Source: Thalassoroseus pseudoceratinae
GTDB taxonomy: Bacteria; Planctomycetota; Planctomycetia; Planctomycetales; Planctomycetaceae
NCBI RefSeq assembly: GCF_011634775.1
Contig: NZ_JAALXT010000007.1
Location: 434,001 to 498,000, forward strand
Length of the DNA stretch: 64,000 nucleotides
Direction: 5' to 3'
The notes under the pieces are model-generated. The model did no database searches and was not told the DNA's origin. It saw only the letters and a list, made by a program, of their open reading frames with translations. Every line of letters begins with the position of its first letter. Positions within the stretch are counted from its first letter, which is position 1. Positions 8,709 through 18,073 of the stretch are shown in pieces. A program made the position numbers and the translations under genes.

Positions 8709-10286
8709 TTATTCCACGTGGTAGTCCTTCGCCAACTGTTCGAAGTTGCCGACGTTGGTTTCGGAGAGACCAGAGTCACGAACGATCTCGGTTTGCGAAG
8801 CTTTATTGCTTGTGAGTTCCTTGGCGGCGGCTTGGATTCGTCCGTTGGCGTCGTAACTGTAGGTGACTTCCACGGGCGAACCCTTCGGCAAGTTCGGTGG
8901 CAAATCGAGAATGCGGAAGTCACCAATCAATGAACAACCGGCTGGGTCGCGGGCTTCACCTTCGAGGATTTCGACGTGAATTCGCTTCTGATTATCCGAG
9001 TTGGTAACGAATCGTTGGCTGACGCTGAAAGGAATCGTTGTGTTGCGGGGGATCATGATGTGATTGATCTTCCGCGACCGTTCTTCCGGATCGGAAACCT
9101 TCACACCGAGTGAGTGGCTGTTGACGTCGGCCGTTTGCACCGCTTGCAATCGCTTGAGAACCGTTTTCCCAAGCGTGCTGTCTTCGCCGCGTTCCCGTGC
9201 TTCCAGAATTGCCGCGTGAATGGCCGCGCCTTGGGCCACACCTTTTTCCGGTTCCAATGCACGAGAAGGTTCGCAACCGGTGAGTTGCCGCAGCATCGAT
9301 TCGACCACCGGCATGTAGGTCGAACCCCCGACCATCACGACTTCATCCAAATCCGGTCCTTTGACGCCCGACTGCTCCAGCACCAGTTCCGTGGTGTCTT
9401 TCGTGCGTTGGAGCAAGTCTGCGGTCATGCGTTCGAAGTCGCCGCGTGTCAGGCTCACGGTCAGCGTTTTGCCTTTGCAGTAAACGCTAATCGGGACCTG
9501 GGCCTTTTTCGTCAATTGCAGCTTGGCGTCTTCACATTCCTGCTGGAAGGATTTCAATGCTTCCAAGTCGTCGCGGGGATCTTCGCCGAACTTGCGTTTG
9601 AACTGCTCCGCGACGTGGTCGACCAGACGCTGCGTCCAGTCCAAACCACCGAGCATCACGTCCCCGTCGGTCGCGAGCACTTGGAACTTAGAAGCCGAGT
9701 ACCGCACCACGGTCACGTCGAACGTACCACCACCCAGGTCGTAAACGAGAATCGTTCGTTCACCAGAGAGGACATCCGGACGACCAAGTTCCCCTTTGTT
9801 CCAGGCATAAGCCAGCGTCGCGGCGGTCGGTTCGTTGATGATGTCCAAGACATTCAGACCGGCAATCCGACCGGCATCCTGCGTGGCTTTTCGGCGGACA
9901 TCGTTGAAGTAGTAGGGCACCGTGATGACGGCGTTGGCGATTGGGCCGATTTTGGCTTCGGCGTCTTTTTTCAGCTTCTTCAAGATCAACGCGGAAATGA
10001 ATTCAGGCGTGAGTTTCTTGTTTTGATAGACCACGAAATAATCGCTGTTGCCCATTTGCCGTTTGACGGCTTCGACGATGTTGTTCGGGTCTTCGATGGA
10101 AATCCGTTCTGCAGACGGCCCAACCATCACTTGCCCACCGTCGGCCAGAAGCACAACGGAAGGCGTAATTGTGCGTTCGTCGGCGTTTTCGAGGAGGACT
10201 GGCACACCCTCGTCGTTCAATTGGGAAATGGCCGAGTAGGTCGTTCCTAAATCAATTCCAACTGTTTGCCCATCGAGAAATTTCAT
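8709..10286 (-). CDS. Hsp70-family chaperone lacking the C-terminal lid
   Basis: 525 residues, about 110 fewer than standard DnaK. The ATPase domain is complete in outline: phosphate-1 loop VGIDLGTTYSA at the N-terminus, the YFNDVRRKATQDAGRIAGL segment, VYDLGGGTFDVTVV, and MVGGSTYMP. The interdomain segment is NSHSLGVKV rather than the usual DVTPLSLGIE, so the linker is divergent. A beta-type substrate-binding domain follows (residues about 390-490) with FSVSQRF and GEARDPAGCSL. The alpha-helical lid is missing apart from a short helix near the C-terminus. It has features of the HscA/HscC-like DnaK paralogues common in planctomycetes. No GrpE or canonical DnaJ is adjacent. Its likely partner is the HPD-less J-like membrane protein downstream. 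Confidence 0.93.
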   Translation of the reverse strand: MKFLDGQTVGIDLGTTYSAISQLNDEGVPVLLENADERTITPSVVLLADGGQVMVGPSAERISIEDPNNIVEAVKRQMGNSDYFVVYQNKKLTPEFISALILKKLKKDAEAKIGPIANAVITVPYYFNDVRRKATQDAGRIAGLNVLDIINEPTAATLAYAWNKGELGRPDVLSGERTILVYDLGGGTFDVTVVRYSASKFQVLATDGDVMLGGLDWTQRLVDHVAEQFKRKFGEDPRDDLEALKSFQQECEDAKLQLTKKAQVPISVYCKGKTLTVSLTRGDFERMTADLLQRTKDTTELVLEQSGVKGPDLDEVVMVGGSTYMPVVESMLRQLTGCEPSRALEPEKGVAQGAAIHAAILEARERGEDSTLGKTVLKRLQAVQTADVNSHSLGVKVSDPEERSRKINHIMIPRNTTIPFSVSQRFVTNSDNQKRIHVEILEGEARDPAGCSLIGDFRILDLPPNLPKGSPVEVTYSYDANGRIQAAAKELTSNKASQTEIVRDSGLSETNVGNFEQLAKDYHVE

Positions 10287-10404
10287 GAGTTGCCCTTATT
10301 GACCACCACTGGGAACGACTTTGACCTGAAGATTAACCGTTATTACGAACCGAAAACCAAATTGCAAATCGGATTTTGTTCGCGAGCGGCGATTGTGAAA
10401 TGCG

Positions 10405-10439
10405 CGGGAGTTGGACCGTTTTCTACGGACCAACTCCCG
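10405..10439. promoter_or_regulatory. Perfect-but-one stem-loop between divergent genes
   Basis: Two 14-base arms (cgggagttggaccg and cggaccaactcccg) pair with one mismatch around a 7-base loop. It lies between the divergent Hsp70 and RraB-like genes, 118 bases from the former and 140 from the latter, where a terminator is not expected. It could be an attenuator or RNA element in either leader, or an operator. No T-run follows on either strand. Confidence 0.45.
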
Positions 10440-10578
10440 GTCTCCTATTTTGCCAGCCTGTCCCAGTCGTTGCAAGCTGTTCGTGCTCCGTTGAGGAAAC
10501 TCATCCAACTTTAATGATCTGACTCCGCAAAATCGGACGGACCACCCCTGGTGATGATGTGAACAGACGAGGTTTCTC

Positions 10579-10917
10579 ATGAACTCAGAATACCCGAATA
10601 ACGCCGACGGCAATGTGCTGCGAACTCTGGCTGAGTCTGGCAACGACATGACAAAGCCGATGGAAATTGACTTTGCTGTCGCTGTGCCGAATGAATTGGC
10701 TGCCAATGACTTTCGCGAAGTGGCGGCCGAGAATGGATACGATTCGCATACCGATTACGACAACGAATCGGGAAATTGGAGCGTGTACTGCACCAAATCG
10801 ATGGTGCCCACCTATCAAAGCATCATGTCGGCTCAGGTCGAACTCGATGACCTGAGCCGTCCATTCGATGGTTACTCCGATGGCTGGGGGACATTTGGAA
10901 ACGTCTCTCAGGATTGA
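10579..10917 (+). CDS. RraB-family protein (regulator of ribonuclease E-like)
   Basis: 112 residues. The family hallmarks are visible: an N-terminal NADGNVLRTLAESGNDMTKP segment giving the 'number of items, total' helix, then a beta strand around EIDFAVAVPNE, a central helix (ANDFREVAAENGY), and the C-terminal FDGYSDGWGTFGN, which aligns with the DGWGT motif of RraB. In E. coli RraB binds RNase E and alters its RNA processing; the function in planctomycetes is inferred by family only. It stands alone, facing away from the Hsp70 gene and towards the giant protein gene. Confidence 0.8.
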   Translation: MNSEYPNNADGNVLRTLAESGNDMTKPMEIDFAVAVPNELAANDFREVAAENGYDSHTDYDNESGNWSVYCTKSMVPTYQSIMSAQVELDDLSRPFDGYSDGWGTFGNVSQD

Positions 10918-10920
10918 TGT

Positions 10921-10952
10921 GATGATGTGAAATGGTCGTCTTTCACATCATC
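10921..10952. terminator. Inverted repeat between convergent genes
   Basis: Perfect 12-base arms (gatgatgtgaaa and tttcacatcatc) around an 8-base loop, placed four bases after the RraB-like stop and 16 bases before the stop of the giant protein gene. The position suits a bidirectional terminator, although neither strand has a good T-run. Confidence 0.5.
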
Positions 10953-10967
10953 ACCCCATTATCTGCC

Positions 10968-13900
10968 TCACCGTTGTGGCGGTTTTGCCTCACGCACGAT
11001 GGCACCGTGTTCGTCGCTGAGGATCAGCAGAGCGAATTGCGAGACGTTTTCGACCTCGTTCGTGCTCAGGGAGACGTAATCGAATCGACCCCGCAAATCG
11101 GTATAACCGTCTTTGTAGAACTCGATGCTGCCGTCCTTCTTGCGAGCATACACTTTGACATAGACGGTTGGCTCCGGCTTTCCGCCCTTCGCCTGCCGGA
11201 CGAGTAGTTGGCCGTAGTTCTCGCTGGTGGTTACGGACAACGAGTTCGCGTAATACGGTTTCGACGTGGTTTGTCCGCCGCCAACCAATTGCACCAACAC
11301 GTTTCGCGATCGCAAATCTTCCGGCAATTCGAAGGACGTTTGCGAGCCGTCCGCTGGCAGGTTCACGGTCATGGTTTGGTTCGGTTTGATGAATCCGAAG
11401 CGTTCCGTCCCGGCTTGCACAAACGGATTGCGACTGAACAGCAATTCCACATCCATCAAGTAGAAGTTCACCTGAACTTCCTTCAGGTTTTGATAATCGA
11501 CCTCGACGGTTTCGTTCTCGACACGGAAATCGAAACTCGCATCGGTTGCCGCAAGTTTGGTCTGTTGTTGGTTGCGGTCTTTTGGATCGGCCAATTGGAC
11601 ATCGCCGCCTGTGATCTCTTGAATCTGCTGCGAGACCGCCACGAATGCATTCCGCCACCGATCGACAGGATGGTTCTCGTGTTTCCGTGCCAACGTTGCA
11701 GCACGCTCGGTTTCGCGTTGGTACATCGCCAAGTACGCGGCGAAGTAGTCGTATTGCAGACGGGTTTCCAGGTTGTTTGGTTGGACCTCGCCGAAGAACG
11801 CCAACGCCTCACCGATGCGGTCTTGCAAGAGCAAGTAGTACGTCACCGCCATTCGCTGTTCGTCGGAGAGTTCCCGGTGATAGCCGAGAATCTTCAAGAA
11901 CTCGTGGTAATGGGCGTGGAACCGATCGTTCAGAATCTCGCGATCTGCCCCGAGTCGGTGCGTGCGAGCATTCACGAGCGGACGGTAATCGCGGTGCTGG
12001 TATTCGTGGCGACGAACCGGATCGATCGTGACCAACGGACTCTGAAGATAGTCACCACACTGATCTAAGAACCCGTGGGAATGGGCGAGGAACTCTCGAA
12101 TGTTCTCCACATCGTTATGCAACACGCTGTATGCCCACAGCGTGTCGTTGTAGACATGCCGACGGGCGAGCAGGTCGGTCACTTGATTGAAGAAGGCTTT
12201 GTCTTTCATGCGGAACGCGATGGCATCAAGATCCAACTCACGCAGGTTGTGCGAGTTGAGGAATTCGATGACTTCTTCGTTGCTGCCAAGTTGGGAAATA
12301 TAGACCCAGGATTCCCGGTCAATTTTCGATGGCTCGGAGACCACTTGGAAATCCATCGCCTCGGCGTGGGCGAGTGTTTGTCCACCTTCGGCAACGTGAG
12401 CGGGGTAGTGTTGGAATTCACCCGCGAGCGGGAAGTAGAAGTGGTATTCCAGTTTGTGCGTATGGAACGGTTCCAAGTCGAGCGGAATGCTCTTCAGGAA
12501 TTGACTGCCACCCACCGGAAACGCCCCCACCGGAACTTGCGTGAGCACACGAAGTTTCTGCCGCGTGCTCGTGGGGTTCGTGACCACGATTTGACAGCCG
12601 TAGACCGCGTGGGTCAGGAATTCGTCGGTCACGTATTTATCGGATTTTTCACCGTTTTCGATACGGTATCGGTCGTCCAACCGGAACACGTTCTGCGTGA
12701 TCAGCACTGGTGTTGGGCCGTCGACGATTCCGGCAGCTTCGATCTCCTCATGGAAGACGACCATCGAACCGCCCGGTGTGAGCGTCATCGTGTCTTCAGC
12801 GAGTTTCACATCGTGTTCTTTGGCCTCGAACGGCAAATCGAGCACGGCGAGTGCGAGAAGCATTTCGTGAATGTTGCCAGCGGACTTGGCGAAGTGTTCC
12901 GAGAAGAACGGTTGCTGGTGGTCATGAGCGGCAAAGTCCGCCCAGAACTCGTTGACGGGAACGATGTCGGAGTCCTGGTCGGCCATTGGCAGATGCCAGT
13001 AATTGTTTTCGATCCATTCCTTCGTCTTGTCGAGCTTGCGGAACAGTTGCCGTGCATTTGCCCGGCGACCAAGCCGATCTTTGATGCCATCGACATTCAG
13101 TGAATTCCACTTCGCACCGGCATTATCGAAATCAGCGTCCATTTCTTCCGCCATTTCGCGACCGGAGTACCGGCGTTTGCGGGCGGCGGATGGTTTGGAC
13201 TCTGATTTGGATTTCTTGTCGGAGGCCATCGGCTCGCCAGCAACCATGCCACCGAATCCGAAACCACCACCACCGCCACCCATTCCGGGAGCGGCCGACT
13301 GCAGTTCCGTCATGAAGCCGAGCTTCGCTTCGTCATCCATGAGCACTTCTTCACGTATTTGCTTGCTGAATTCCTGCAAGCCAAACCGATCCGACGTACT
13401 GAGCGCGGTGCCCTTGATCGCGGTTTGGAAGAGTTGTTCGTCACGTGCCGGGTTCGGCGGTTGCAAGGCGAGCAAGTCTTTGAGGTCGCGAATCGTGAAC
13501 GGCTTCTCGGCTTCGATGCGTGCCGCTAAGAATGCCCGTTCGGCCGCATTGAGTCGGTTGTATTCCCAAGGCGAGAGGAACCGCGAGAGGTCATCTTCGA
13601 GCAAATAATGATCGAGGAACGTCTTGTCCTTCTTGTTCTGCAAGTAGGGCACGACGACGTTTCGGAAGAACTCCGGGTCCTTCTGGGCGATGAAAAAACT
13701 GACTTCGTGAGACGCAAACTCGGAGTACTTCTCGCGTTTTTCCTCGTCGGACAGCGAAGGCCAATTCAGCAGGAAGCGGAACTTCGCCAACTCGGCATTC
13801 TGCGAGAGAGCCACGAAAAGACCGTAGACACTCGTCAAACTGTCGTAGGCTTCAAAGCGAGCGGTTTGCAGATGATTGAGCTGGAACTTCTCACCCGCCT

Positions 13901-16900
13901 TGAGCACACTGATCTTCTTTTGCAATGCGAAGTGTTTGTCGGCATCCAAACTTTCGGCCAACCGCAAATCGCGGAAGCGGCGTTTCGGTTCCGGAAGGGT
14001 TGCCAAGCGTGACGCCACGTTCTGCGGATCAACCGCCACAACTTGCAAATACGCATGCGGACCGATTTCTTTGCGATCAATCGTGACCAAACCGTTTTCG
14101 TCCGGCACCAAGTTGAATAGCGTCACCGATTGGTCGGCGAGGAAATCGAGATTGGAATAATCAGTGTTGTTCGCAGACGGAGCCGGGGCGGCTTTCGGAG
14201 TCGCCATCATGCTGTCAACGTCGGGAGATGTCGGGGCGAATTCGTCTCCCTTCTGAGCGGCTTGTTGACCGGTTTCGGTCTCGCGGACCGCCCACGGATT
14301 GAGCAGTACACTCGGCCGTTCCAGCATGTTGCCAGGGAATTTTGGAGCGTATTGCCGATCGAGAATATACCGGTATTCATCGCCGATGTTGCGACCTTCG
14401 ACGTAAGCCGACATCGCATTCGGACGGGTCATCCGTTTCGGACCTGCATGCGACAACTGAGCCAATTCCTGAAACGCCGACCACACCGGACGGTATCGCG
14501 TCGCGACCACATGCACACGGGCCGCATTGCGCGTGTTGCGAAGTTGCACAAGGAGTTTGTCGTCGTCACCTCGAATCTCGGCGATCTGCAACGGACGCGG
14601 AGACACAACCTCCAAATACCGTTCGTCACCAAGAATATAGCCGTCTTTGTAATCGCCTTCGGTCAGACGGATTCGCACATGTTCGCCGGTGCGTTTCAGA
14701 TATAAATCGTAATCGCCAGGTGGAAGTGCATCGGTGCGTAGCAGTCCGTCTTCGAGCGTGAGGGCGTCGAAGTGGTCTTCCACAAATGTGCCGCCACGGA
14801 CTTCGAGGAGTGACACGTCATCGCGACTCAGCGTTTTCGGGGTCGGCATCAACGGCACTTCCACCGGCACACCGGCGATTCCGTGTTTGTTCGTGAATTG
14901 CGTGTGTTCGTCGTGGAGGAGCGTCCATGTGGTGGGCACTTCACTGGGGCCAGTCGCCTTCACCCATTCAACGCCAACCAATTGACCCAACTCGATCCGA
15001 CCGGCGGCATTGGTTTGCAGGGTGAGTTGCACGGTACGGGTGAAGTCGCGGTGTTTGATCTCCAACCGCACTGGACGGTCCGCCAACGGTTCCCCCGAAC
15101 GACCGAGCAAATTGGCGAAGTACTCTCCACTGAATTCGGCGAGGAACAAATCACTGATCTTGTCCGACCGATCGATTTGATTGATCTCGAACGTCCGCGA
15201 CGCTGAAACGGACGCGTCATCTCCTTGGCTGAGATTCTCGACTTTCCCTTCCAATGTGAACAGCAACTTCGACAACCGATCCGGCACGTTGAATTCCACG
15301 ACCGATTCGCGTTCCGGCGAAAGTTTCAACGTCTCGCTAGAAAACCGCTGGGTTGCGGTCACGCCATCGAGGTCGGTGGAAACAATCGTCAAGCTGACGT
15401 TCTTCAAGAGTTCCAACGGAGCGGCGACCGATTGCACGAGCAATTGCGGTCGGATGAGTACTCGTGCTTGCCGGTTCTTCAGCAGTGCTTCTCGGTCGAC
15501 GAGAAAACCCGCTTGGAGTGTGTAGTTTTCCTGCTGATGCGGAAACCGCGTGAGCGAACAAAAATCATCCGCACACAGAATGATCAGCTGTTGCTTGGCA
15601 CTGGCTGTGAACGGGACGGCGATGTGATGATTCTTGTCCGCCGTGTATTTCTGACCGCCAAGCCAAAGTTCCGCGTTCGGTACGACTTCGTTCTTCGAAT
15701 CGAGCACGGTGAAGACGTGGCCGGAAACATCGGTGTGCATTACGAAATGCAACCGCCCTTTGCGAATGACCGCTCGGCTACTGCGTCCGTTGCCGATGAA
15801 GTCGATCACGTACACGCCGCGTTTGTCGAGGGCGGGGAACTCGAAGTGGCGTTTGATCCGGCGAACGGGTGGTTCGTCGTAGGTTTGCGTTTGTTCGGAG
15901 TTCGGTACTAACCCGTCGAGATTGATATCCGTACGGACTTCCCGTCCGCTTTGGCGGTACCAAGTCAGCGTGTTGATCTCATAAACCTTGATCAGCAAGT
16001 TCCGCACATTCTTGACGGAAACATCCAAGCTGACGGGGTCTTCCGGATCGAAGTGATCGGGGTTCGTCGGTGCGAAATCGAGATCGACCCGGTCTTTCAA
16101 CGTCCGATATTCTTCTGGCGAAAGCAACGACGCCCACTGTTCCGGATCACCGAGCCAGTTGACGATTTTCGTCTCCGCGAGCAACTTCCGCAGGAACACA
16201 TCGTTCACATATTTGGCGTACGGTTTGATGTCCGTTTCTTCGAGGAAGAAGTGAGCCAAGTAGGCTCGCACCAGGGATTCGTCGTTGCGGATCGCCGGGA
16301 ACAACGTGATGCCTTGGAAGTTCTCCCCGAGATTCGCGTTCCAATTTCGCTGCGCGGGCGAGCGGAGATAATCAGGCTTCATGTAGCCAATTTGACGTGG
16401 CAACGCGAGGTACGTCATGAAGCGTTGTTTGTTGAACACGCCGTGCTTTAGGTCGTACTTCAACCGATGATACAACACGTGGGCTTTGAGCGTGTTGTAA
16501 CGCGGTTCCAACGTGGAGACGAATGACCACAGACGTTCCAGATACGCAAGTTGTGCATCATCGTCGTGGGGCCAATCGACATCGTCGGACGGACGCAACT
16601 TTTGCAGGTAAGTATTGACGAAGTTCTGAGCGTTCCGCAGATCGGGTTTCTTTTCGAGCAATTCGTTCAGCTGTGCCAACAACAGTTTCTTGTGGATCTC
16701 CAAATATCCGAAACCGCCACTGTGCCGCGTTCCCAGATCGGCAATGATGTGATCGACAAGGTTTTCATAATCCGGACGGTCAATGCGTTTGAGAAACTCC
16801 CAGCGTTCGTTCTCGGAGAGCTTGCGATCAATGACCCAATCCAACGCGGCATCTTCGAACCCTTGCAGATCTTTCTGCTGCGTGAGTGCCCGTTGAGTGA

Positions 16901-17342
16901 GTGTTTCCCGTGAGATTTGTTTCGGGTCCAACTTGGTCGGCAGGTTGGGTTTCTCGCCGAGTCGTTGTCGTTGATGGTTCAGCCGGAGATTGAGTTCCCG
17001 CTTGAGATAATCCAACGAATTTTGCGGTGTGCGTTGGTAAGTGAGCAGGGCTTGGCGGTGTTCAATTTCCCGGTACCGCTGTGTACGTCCATGACGTTTA
17101 ACCCACGGGGTGAGCAAGTCGCTGACTTTGTCGAACTGCTCGGTGTGCTGGAAGTGCAGGGCGTTGAAGTAGTAGTAGTCTTCGGTTCCGGGAATCAATT
17201 GCGACAATGCACGTTCGCGGTTCTTCGCCAACGCGAAGTCTTCGATGAATCCAATTTTCGCCGCGTCCGCTTGGGGCATCGGTCCTCCTCCACCGAAAAC
17301 AAAACTACCAACGATCAACCCAATCAATCCAAACCGCCGCAT
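10968..17342 (-). CDS. Giant exported protein with macroglobulin-like beta-rich regions
   Basis: About 2124 residues from the ATG that has GAGGAG eight bases upstream; an earlier in-frame ATG adds 24 residues. A signal peptide (RRFGLIGLIVGSFVFGGGG, cleavage near AQADA-like sequence) begins the protein. Residues about 30-430 are helical and repeat-rich. From about 440 there are successive beta-rich segments resembling macroglobulin (MG) domains, including VRNLLIKVYEINTLTWY, YVIDFIGNGRSSRAVIRKG and VFTVLDSKNEVVPNAELWL. Near residue 1356 a Gly/Met-rich linker followed by a basic ARKRRYSGRE stretch interrupts the fold. The C-terminus resembles a VYVKVYARKKDG beta domain. No CxEQ thioester motif is seen. 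It may be an alpha-2-macroglobulin relative or a planctomycete-specific surface protein; function unknown. Confidence 0.85.
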   Translation of the reverse strand: MRRFGLIGLIVGSFVFGGGGPMPQADAAKIGFIEDFALAKNRERALSQLIPGTEDYYYFNALHFQHTEQFDKVSDLLTPWVKRHGRTQRYREIEHRQALLTYQRTPQNSLDYLKRELNLRLNHQRQRLGEKPNLPTKLDPKQISRETLTQRALTQQKDLQGFEDAALDWVIDRKLSENERWEFLKRIDRPDYENLVDHIIADLGTRHSGGFGYLEIHKKLLLAQLNELLEKKPDLRNAQNFVNTYLQKLRPSDDVDWPHDDDAQLAYLERLWSFVSTLEPRYNTLKAHVLYHRLKYDLKHGVFNKQRFMTYLALPRQIGYMKPDYLRSPAQRNWNANLGENFQGITLFPAIRNDESLVRAYLAHFFLEETDIKPYAKYVNDVFLRKLLAETKIVNWLGDPEQWASLLSPEEYRTLKDRVDLDFAPTNPDHFDPEDPVSLDVSVKNVRNLLIKVYEINTLTWYRQSGREVRTDINLDGLVPNSEQTQTYDEPPVRRIKRHFEFPALDKRGVYVIDFIGNGRSSRAVIRKGRLHFVMHTDVSGHVFTVLDSKNEVVPNAELWLGGQKYTADKNHHIAVPFTASAKQQLIILCADDFCSLTRFPHQQENYTLQAGFLVDREALLKNRQARVLIRPQLLVQSVAAPLELLKNVSLTIVSTDLDGVTATQRFSSETLKLSPERESVVEFNVPDRLSKLLFTLEGKVENLSQGDDASVSASRTFEINQIDRSDKISDLFLAEFSGEYFANLLGRSGEPLADRPVRLEIKHRDFTRTVQLTLQTNAAGRIELGQLVGVEWVKATGPSEVPTTWTLLHDEHTQFTNKHGIAGVPVEVPLMPTPKTLSRDDVSLLEVRGGTFVEDHFDALTLEDGLLRTDALPPGDYDLYLKRTGEHVRIRLTEGDYKDGYILGDERYLEVVSPRPLQIAEIRGDDDKLLVQLRNTRNAARVHVVATRYRPVWSAFQELAQLSHAGPKRMTRPNAMSAYVEGRNIGDEYRYILDRQYAPKFPGNMLERPSVLLNPWAVRETETGQQAAQKGDEFAPTSPDVDSMMATPKAAPAPSANNTDYSNLDFLADQSVTLFNLVPDENGLVTIDRKEIGPHAYLQVVAVDPQNVASRLATLPEPKRRFRDLRLAESLDADKHFALQKKISVLKAGEKFQLNHLQTARFEAYDSLTSVYGLFVALSQNAELAKFRFLLNWPSLSDEEKREKYSEFASHEVSFFIAQKDPEFFRNVVVPYLQNKKDKTFLDHYLLEDDLSRFLSPWEYNRLNAAERAFLAARIEAEKPFTIRDLKDLLALQPPNPARDEQLFQTAIKGTALSTSDRFGLQEFSKQIREEVLMDDEAKLGFMTELQSAAPGMGGGGGGFGFGGMVAGEPMASDKKSKSESKPSAARKRRYSGREMAEEMDADFDNAGAKWNSLNVDGIKDRLGRRANARQLFRKLDKTKEWIENNYWHLPMADQDSDIVPVNEFWADFAAHDHQQPFFSEHFAKSAGNIHEMLLALAVLDLPFEAKEHDVKLAEDTMTLTPGGSMVVFHEEIEAAGIVDGPTPVLITQNVFRLDDRYRIENGEKSDKYVTDEFLTHAVYGCQIVVTNPTSTRQKLRVLTQVPVGAFPVGGSQFLKSIPLDLEPFHTHKLEYHFYFPLAGEFQHYPAHVAEGGQTLAHAEAMDFQVVSEPSKIDRESWVYISQLGSNEEVIEFLNSHNLRELDLDAIAFRMKDKAFFNQVTDLLARRHVYNDTLWAYSVLHNDVENIREFLAHSHGFLDQCGDYLQSPLVTIDPVRRHEYQHRDYRPLVNARTHRLGADREILNDRFHAHYHEFLKILGYHRELSDEQRMAVTYYLLLQDRIGEALAFFGEVQPNNLETRLQYDYFAAYLAMYQRETERAATLARKHENHPVDRWRNAFVAVSQQIQEITGGDVQLADPKDRNQQQTKLAATDASFDFRVENETVEVDYQNLKEVQVNFYLMDVELLFSRNPFVQAGTERFGFIKPNQTMTVNLPADGSQTSFELPEDLRSRNVLVQLVGGGQTTSKPYYANSLSVTTSENYGQLLVRQAKGGKPEPTVYVKVYARKKDGSIEFYKDGYTDLRGRFDYVSLSTNEVENVSQFALLILSDEHGAIVREAKPPQR

Positions 17343-17534
17343 GGGAACGCTCCTCGCGATGAAAACCTGCAGAACCACCGTAGAGACGGAGTCTGTCGGC
17401 AAAAGTTCCTTCAAACTGGATCATCGAAGGAAGATTGCGAATGGTCAACCGTTCCATGCGTTTCCCAGGAACCGAGTCACGCGGGGGCTACGGCTTTATA
17501 CGTGACTTGTTGGGATGTCGGGACTTGTGGACGT

Positions 17535-17948
17535 CTACGATGGACTTGGCTCACGCAGCATGGCGACGAAGGTGCCATCTTGCTCGGCGAGAGTGACGCC
17601 AGCGGATTGGATGACCGACGTCACCCGCAATCGGGCTTTGCGACGAGCTTCCAGAGTGCGGAAGAACTTCTGCCAAGCCGCCGGTTCGATGGGCTTCACC
17701 GTGACCAAAAAGTCTTCGAGAATTGGCTTGAGATATCGCGTGGTGCTTTCTTGGACAACGAGCGTTGGTCGGAATCCTCGCATGCGGCAGTTGTGATGCA
17801 GCAAGCCCCAACCCGCCATGATTCCCGCCGCCGAAATGCTACCCCCAAAGGCCGAGTCCCGATGATTGATGTTCGGAGCGAGCGGCACAAACAACTCGAT
17901 TCCCGTTTCGGAAACTGCCCGCACCTCGAACCCCATCGCTCGAGACAA
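17535..17948 (-). CDS. YiiD C-terminal-type (hotdog) thioesterase; start uncertain
   Basis: The family signature NINHRDSAFGGSISA is near the start, followed by GWGLLHHNC and a strand-rich end, as in the YiiD_C hotdog thioesterase domain, which hydrolyses acyl-thioesters in relatives. The listed start is a TTG. The reading frame stays open for 20 more codons upstream (to 18008) and encodes AEFLSNYIAEHIPLSRAMG, which looks like the conserved beginning of this domain, but has no ATG, GTG or TTG before an in-frame TGA at 18009-18011. So either an ATT/ATC start is used, or a base change or frame change has damaged the 5' end. The neighbour upstream is a membrane protein gene 126 bases away. Confidence 0.75.
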   Translation of the reverse strand: MSRAMGFEVRAVSETGIELFVPLAPNINHRDSAFGGSISAAGIMAGWGLLHHNCRMRGFRPTLVVQESTTRYLKPILEDFLVTVKPIEPAAWQKFFRTLEARRKARLRVTSVIQSAGVTLAEQDGTFVAMLREPSPS

Positions 17949-18073
17949 CGGAATATGCTCGGCAATGTAGTTGGAGAGGAATTCCGCGTGCGTTTCGTGA
18001 GTGATAATTCAGATCCCAATTTCTGTCACAGAAGCCAGGCAGAAACGAGACTGCCATTGCCAAGTGCATCGTC

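Noticed and set aside
9114-10250. Plus-strand frame of 378 codons opposite the Hsp70 gene
   Set aside because: Antisense to a conserved ATPase domain; composition (His, Phe and Arg rich) is that of a shadow frame.
10968-17342. Thioester site of a canonical alpha-2-macroglobulin
   Set aside because: No CxEQ motif found; Cys-containing segments such as YGCQIVV do not fit.
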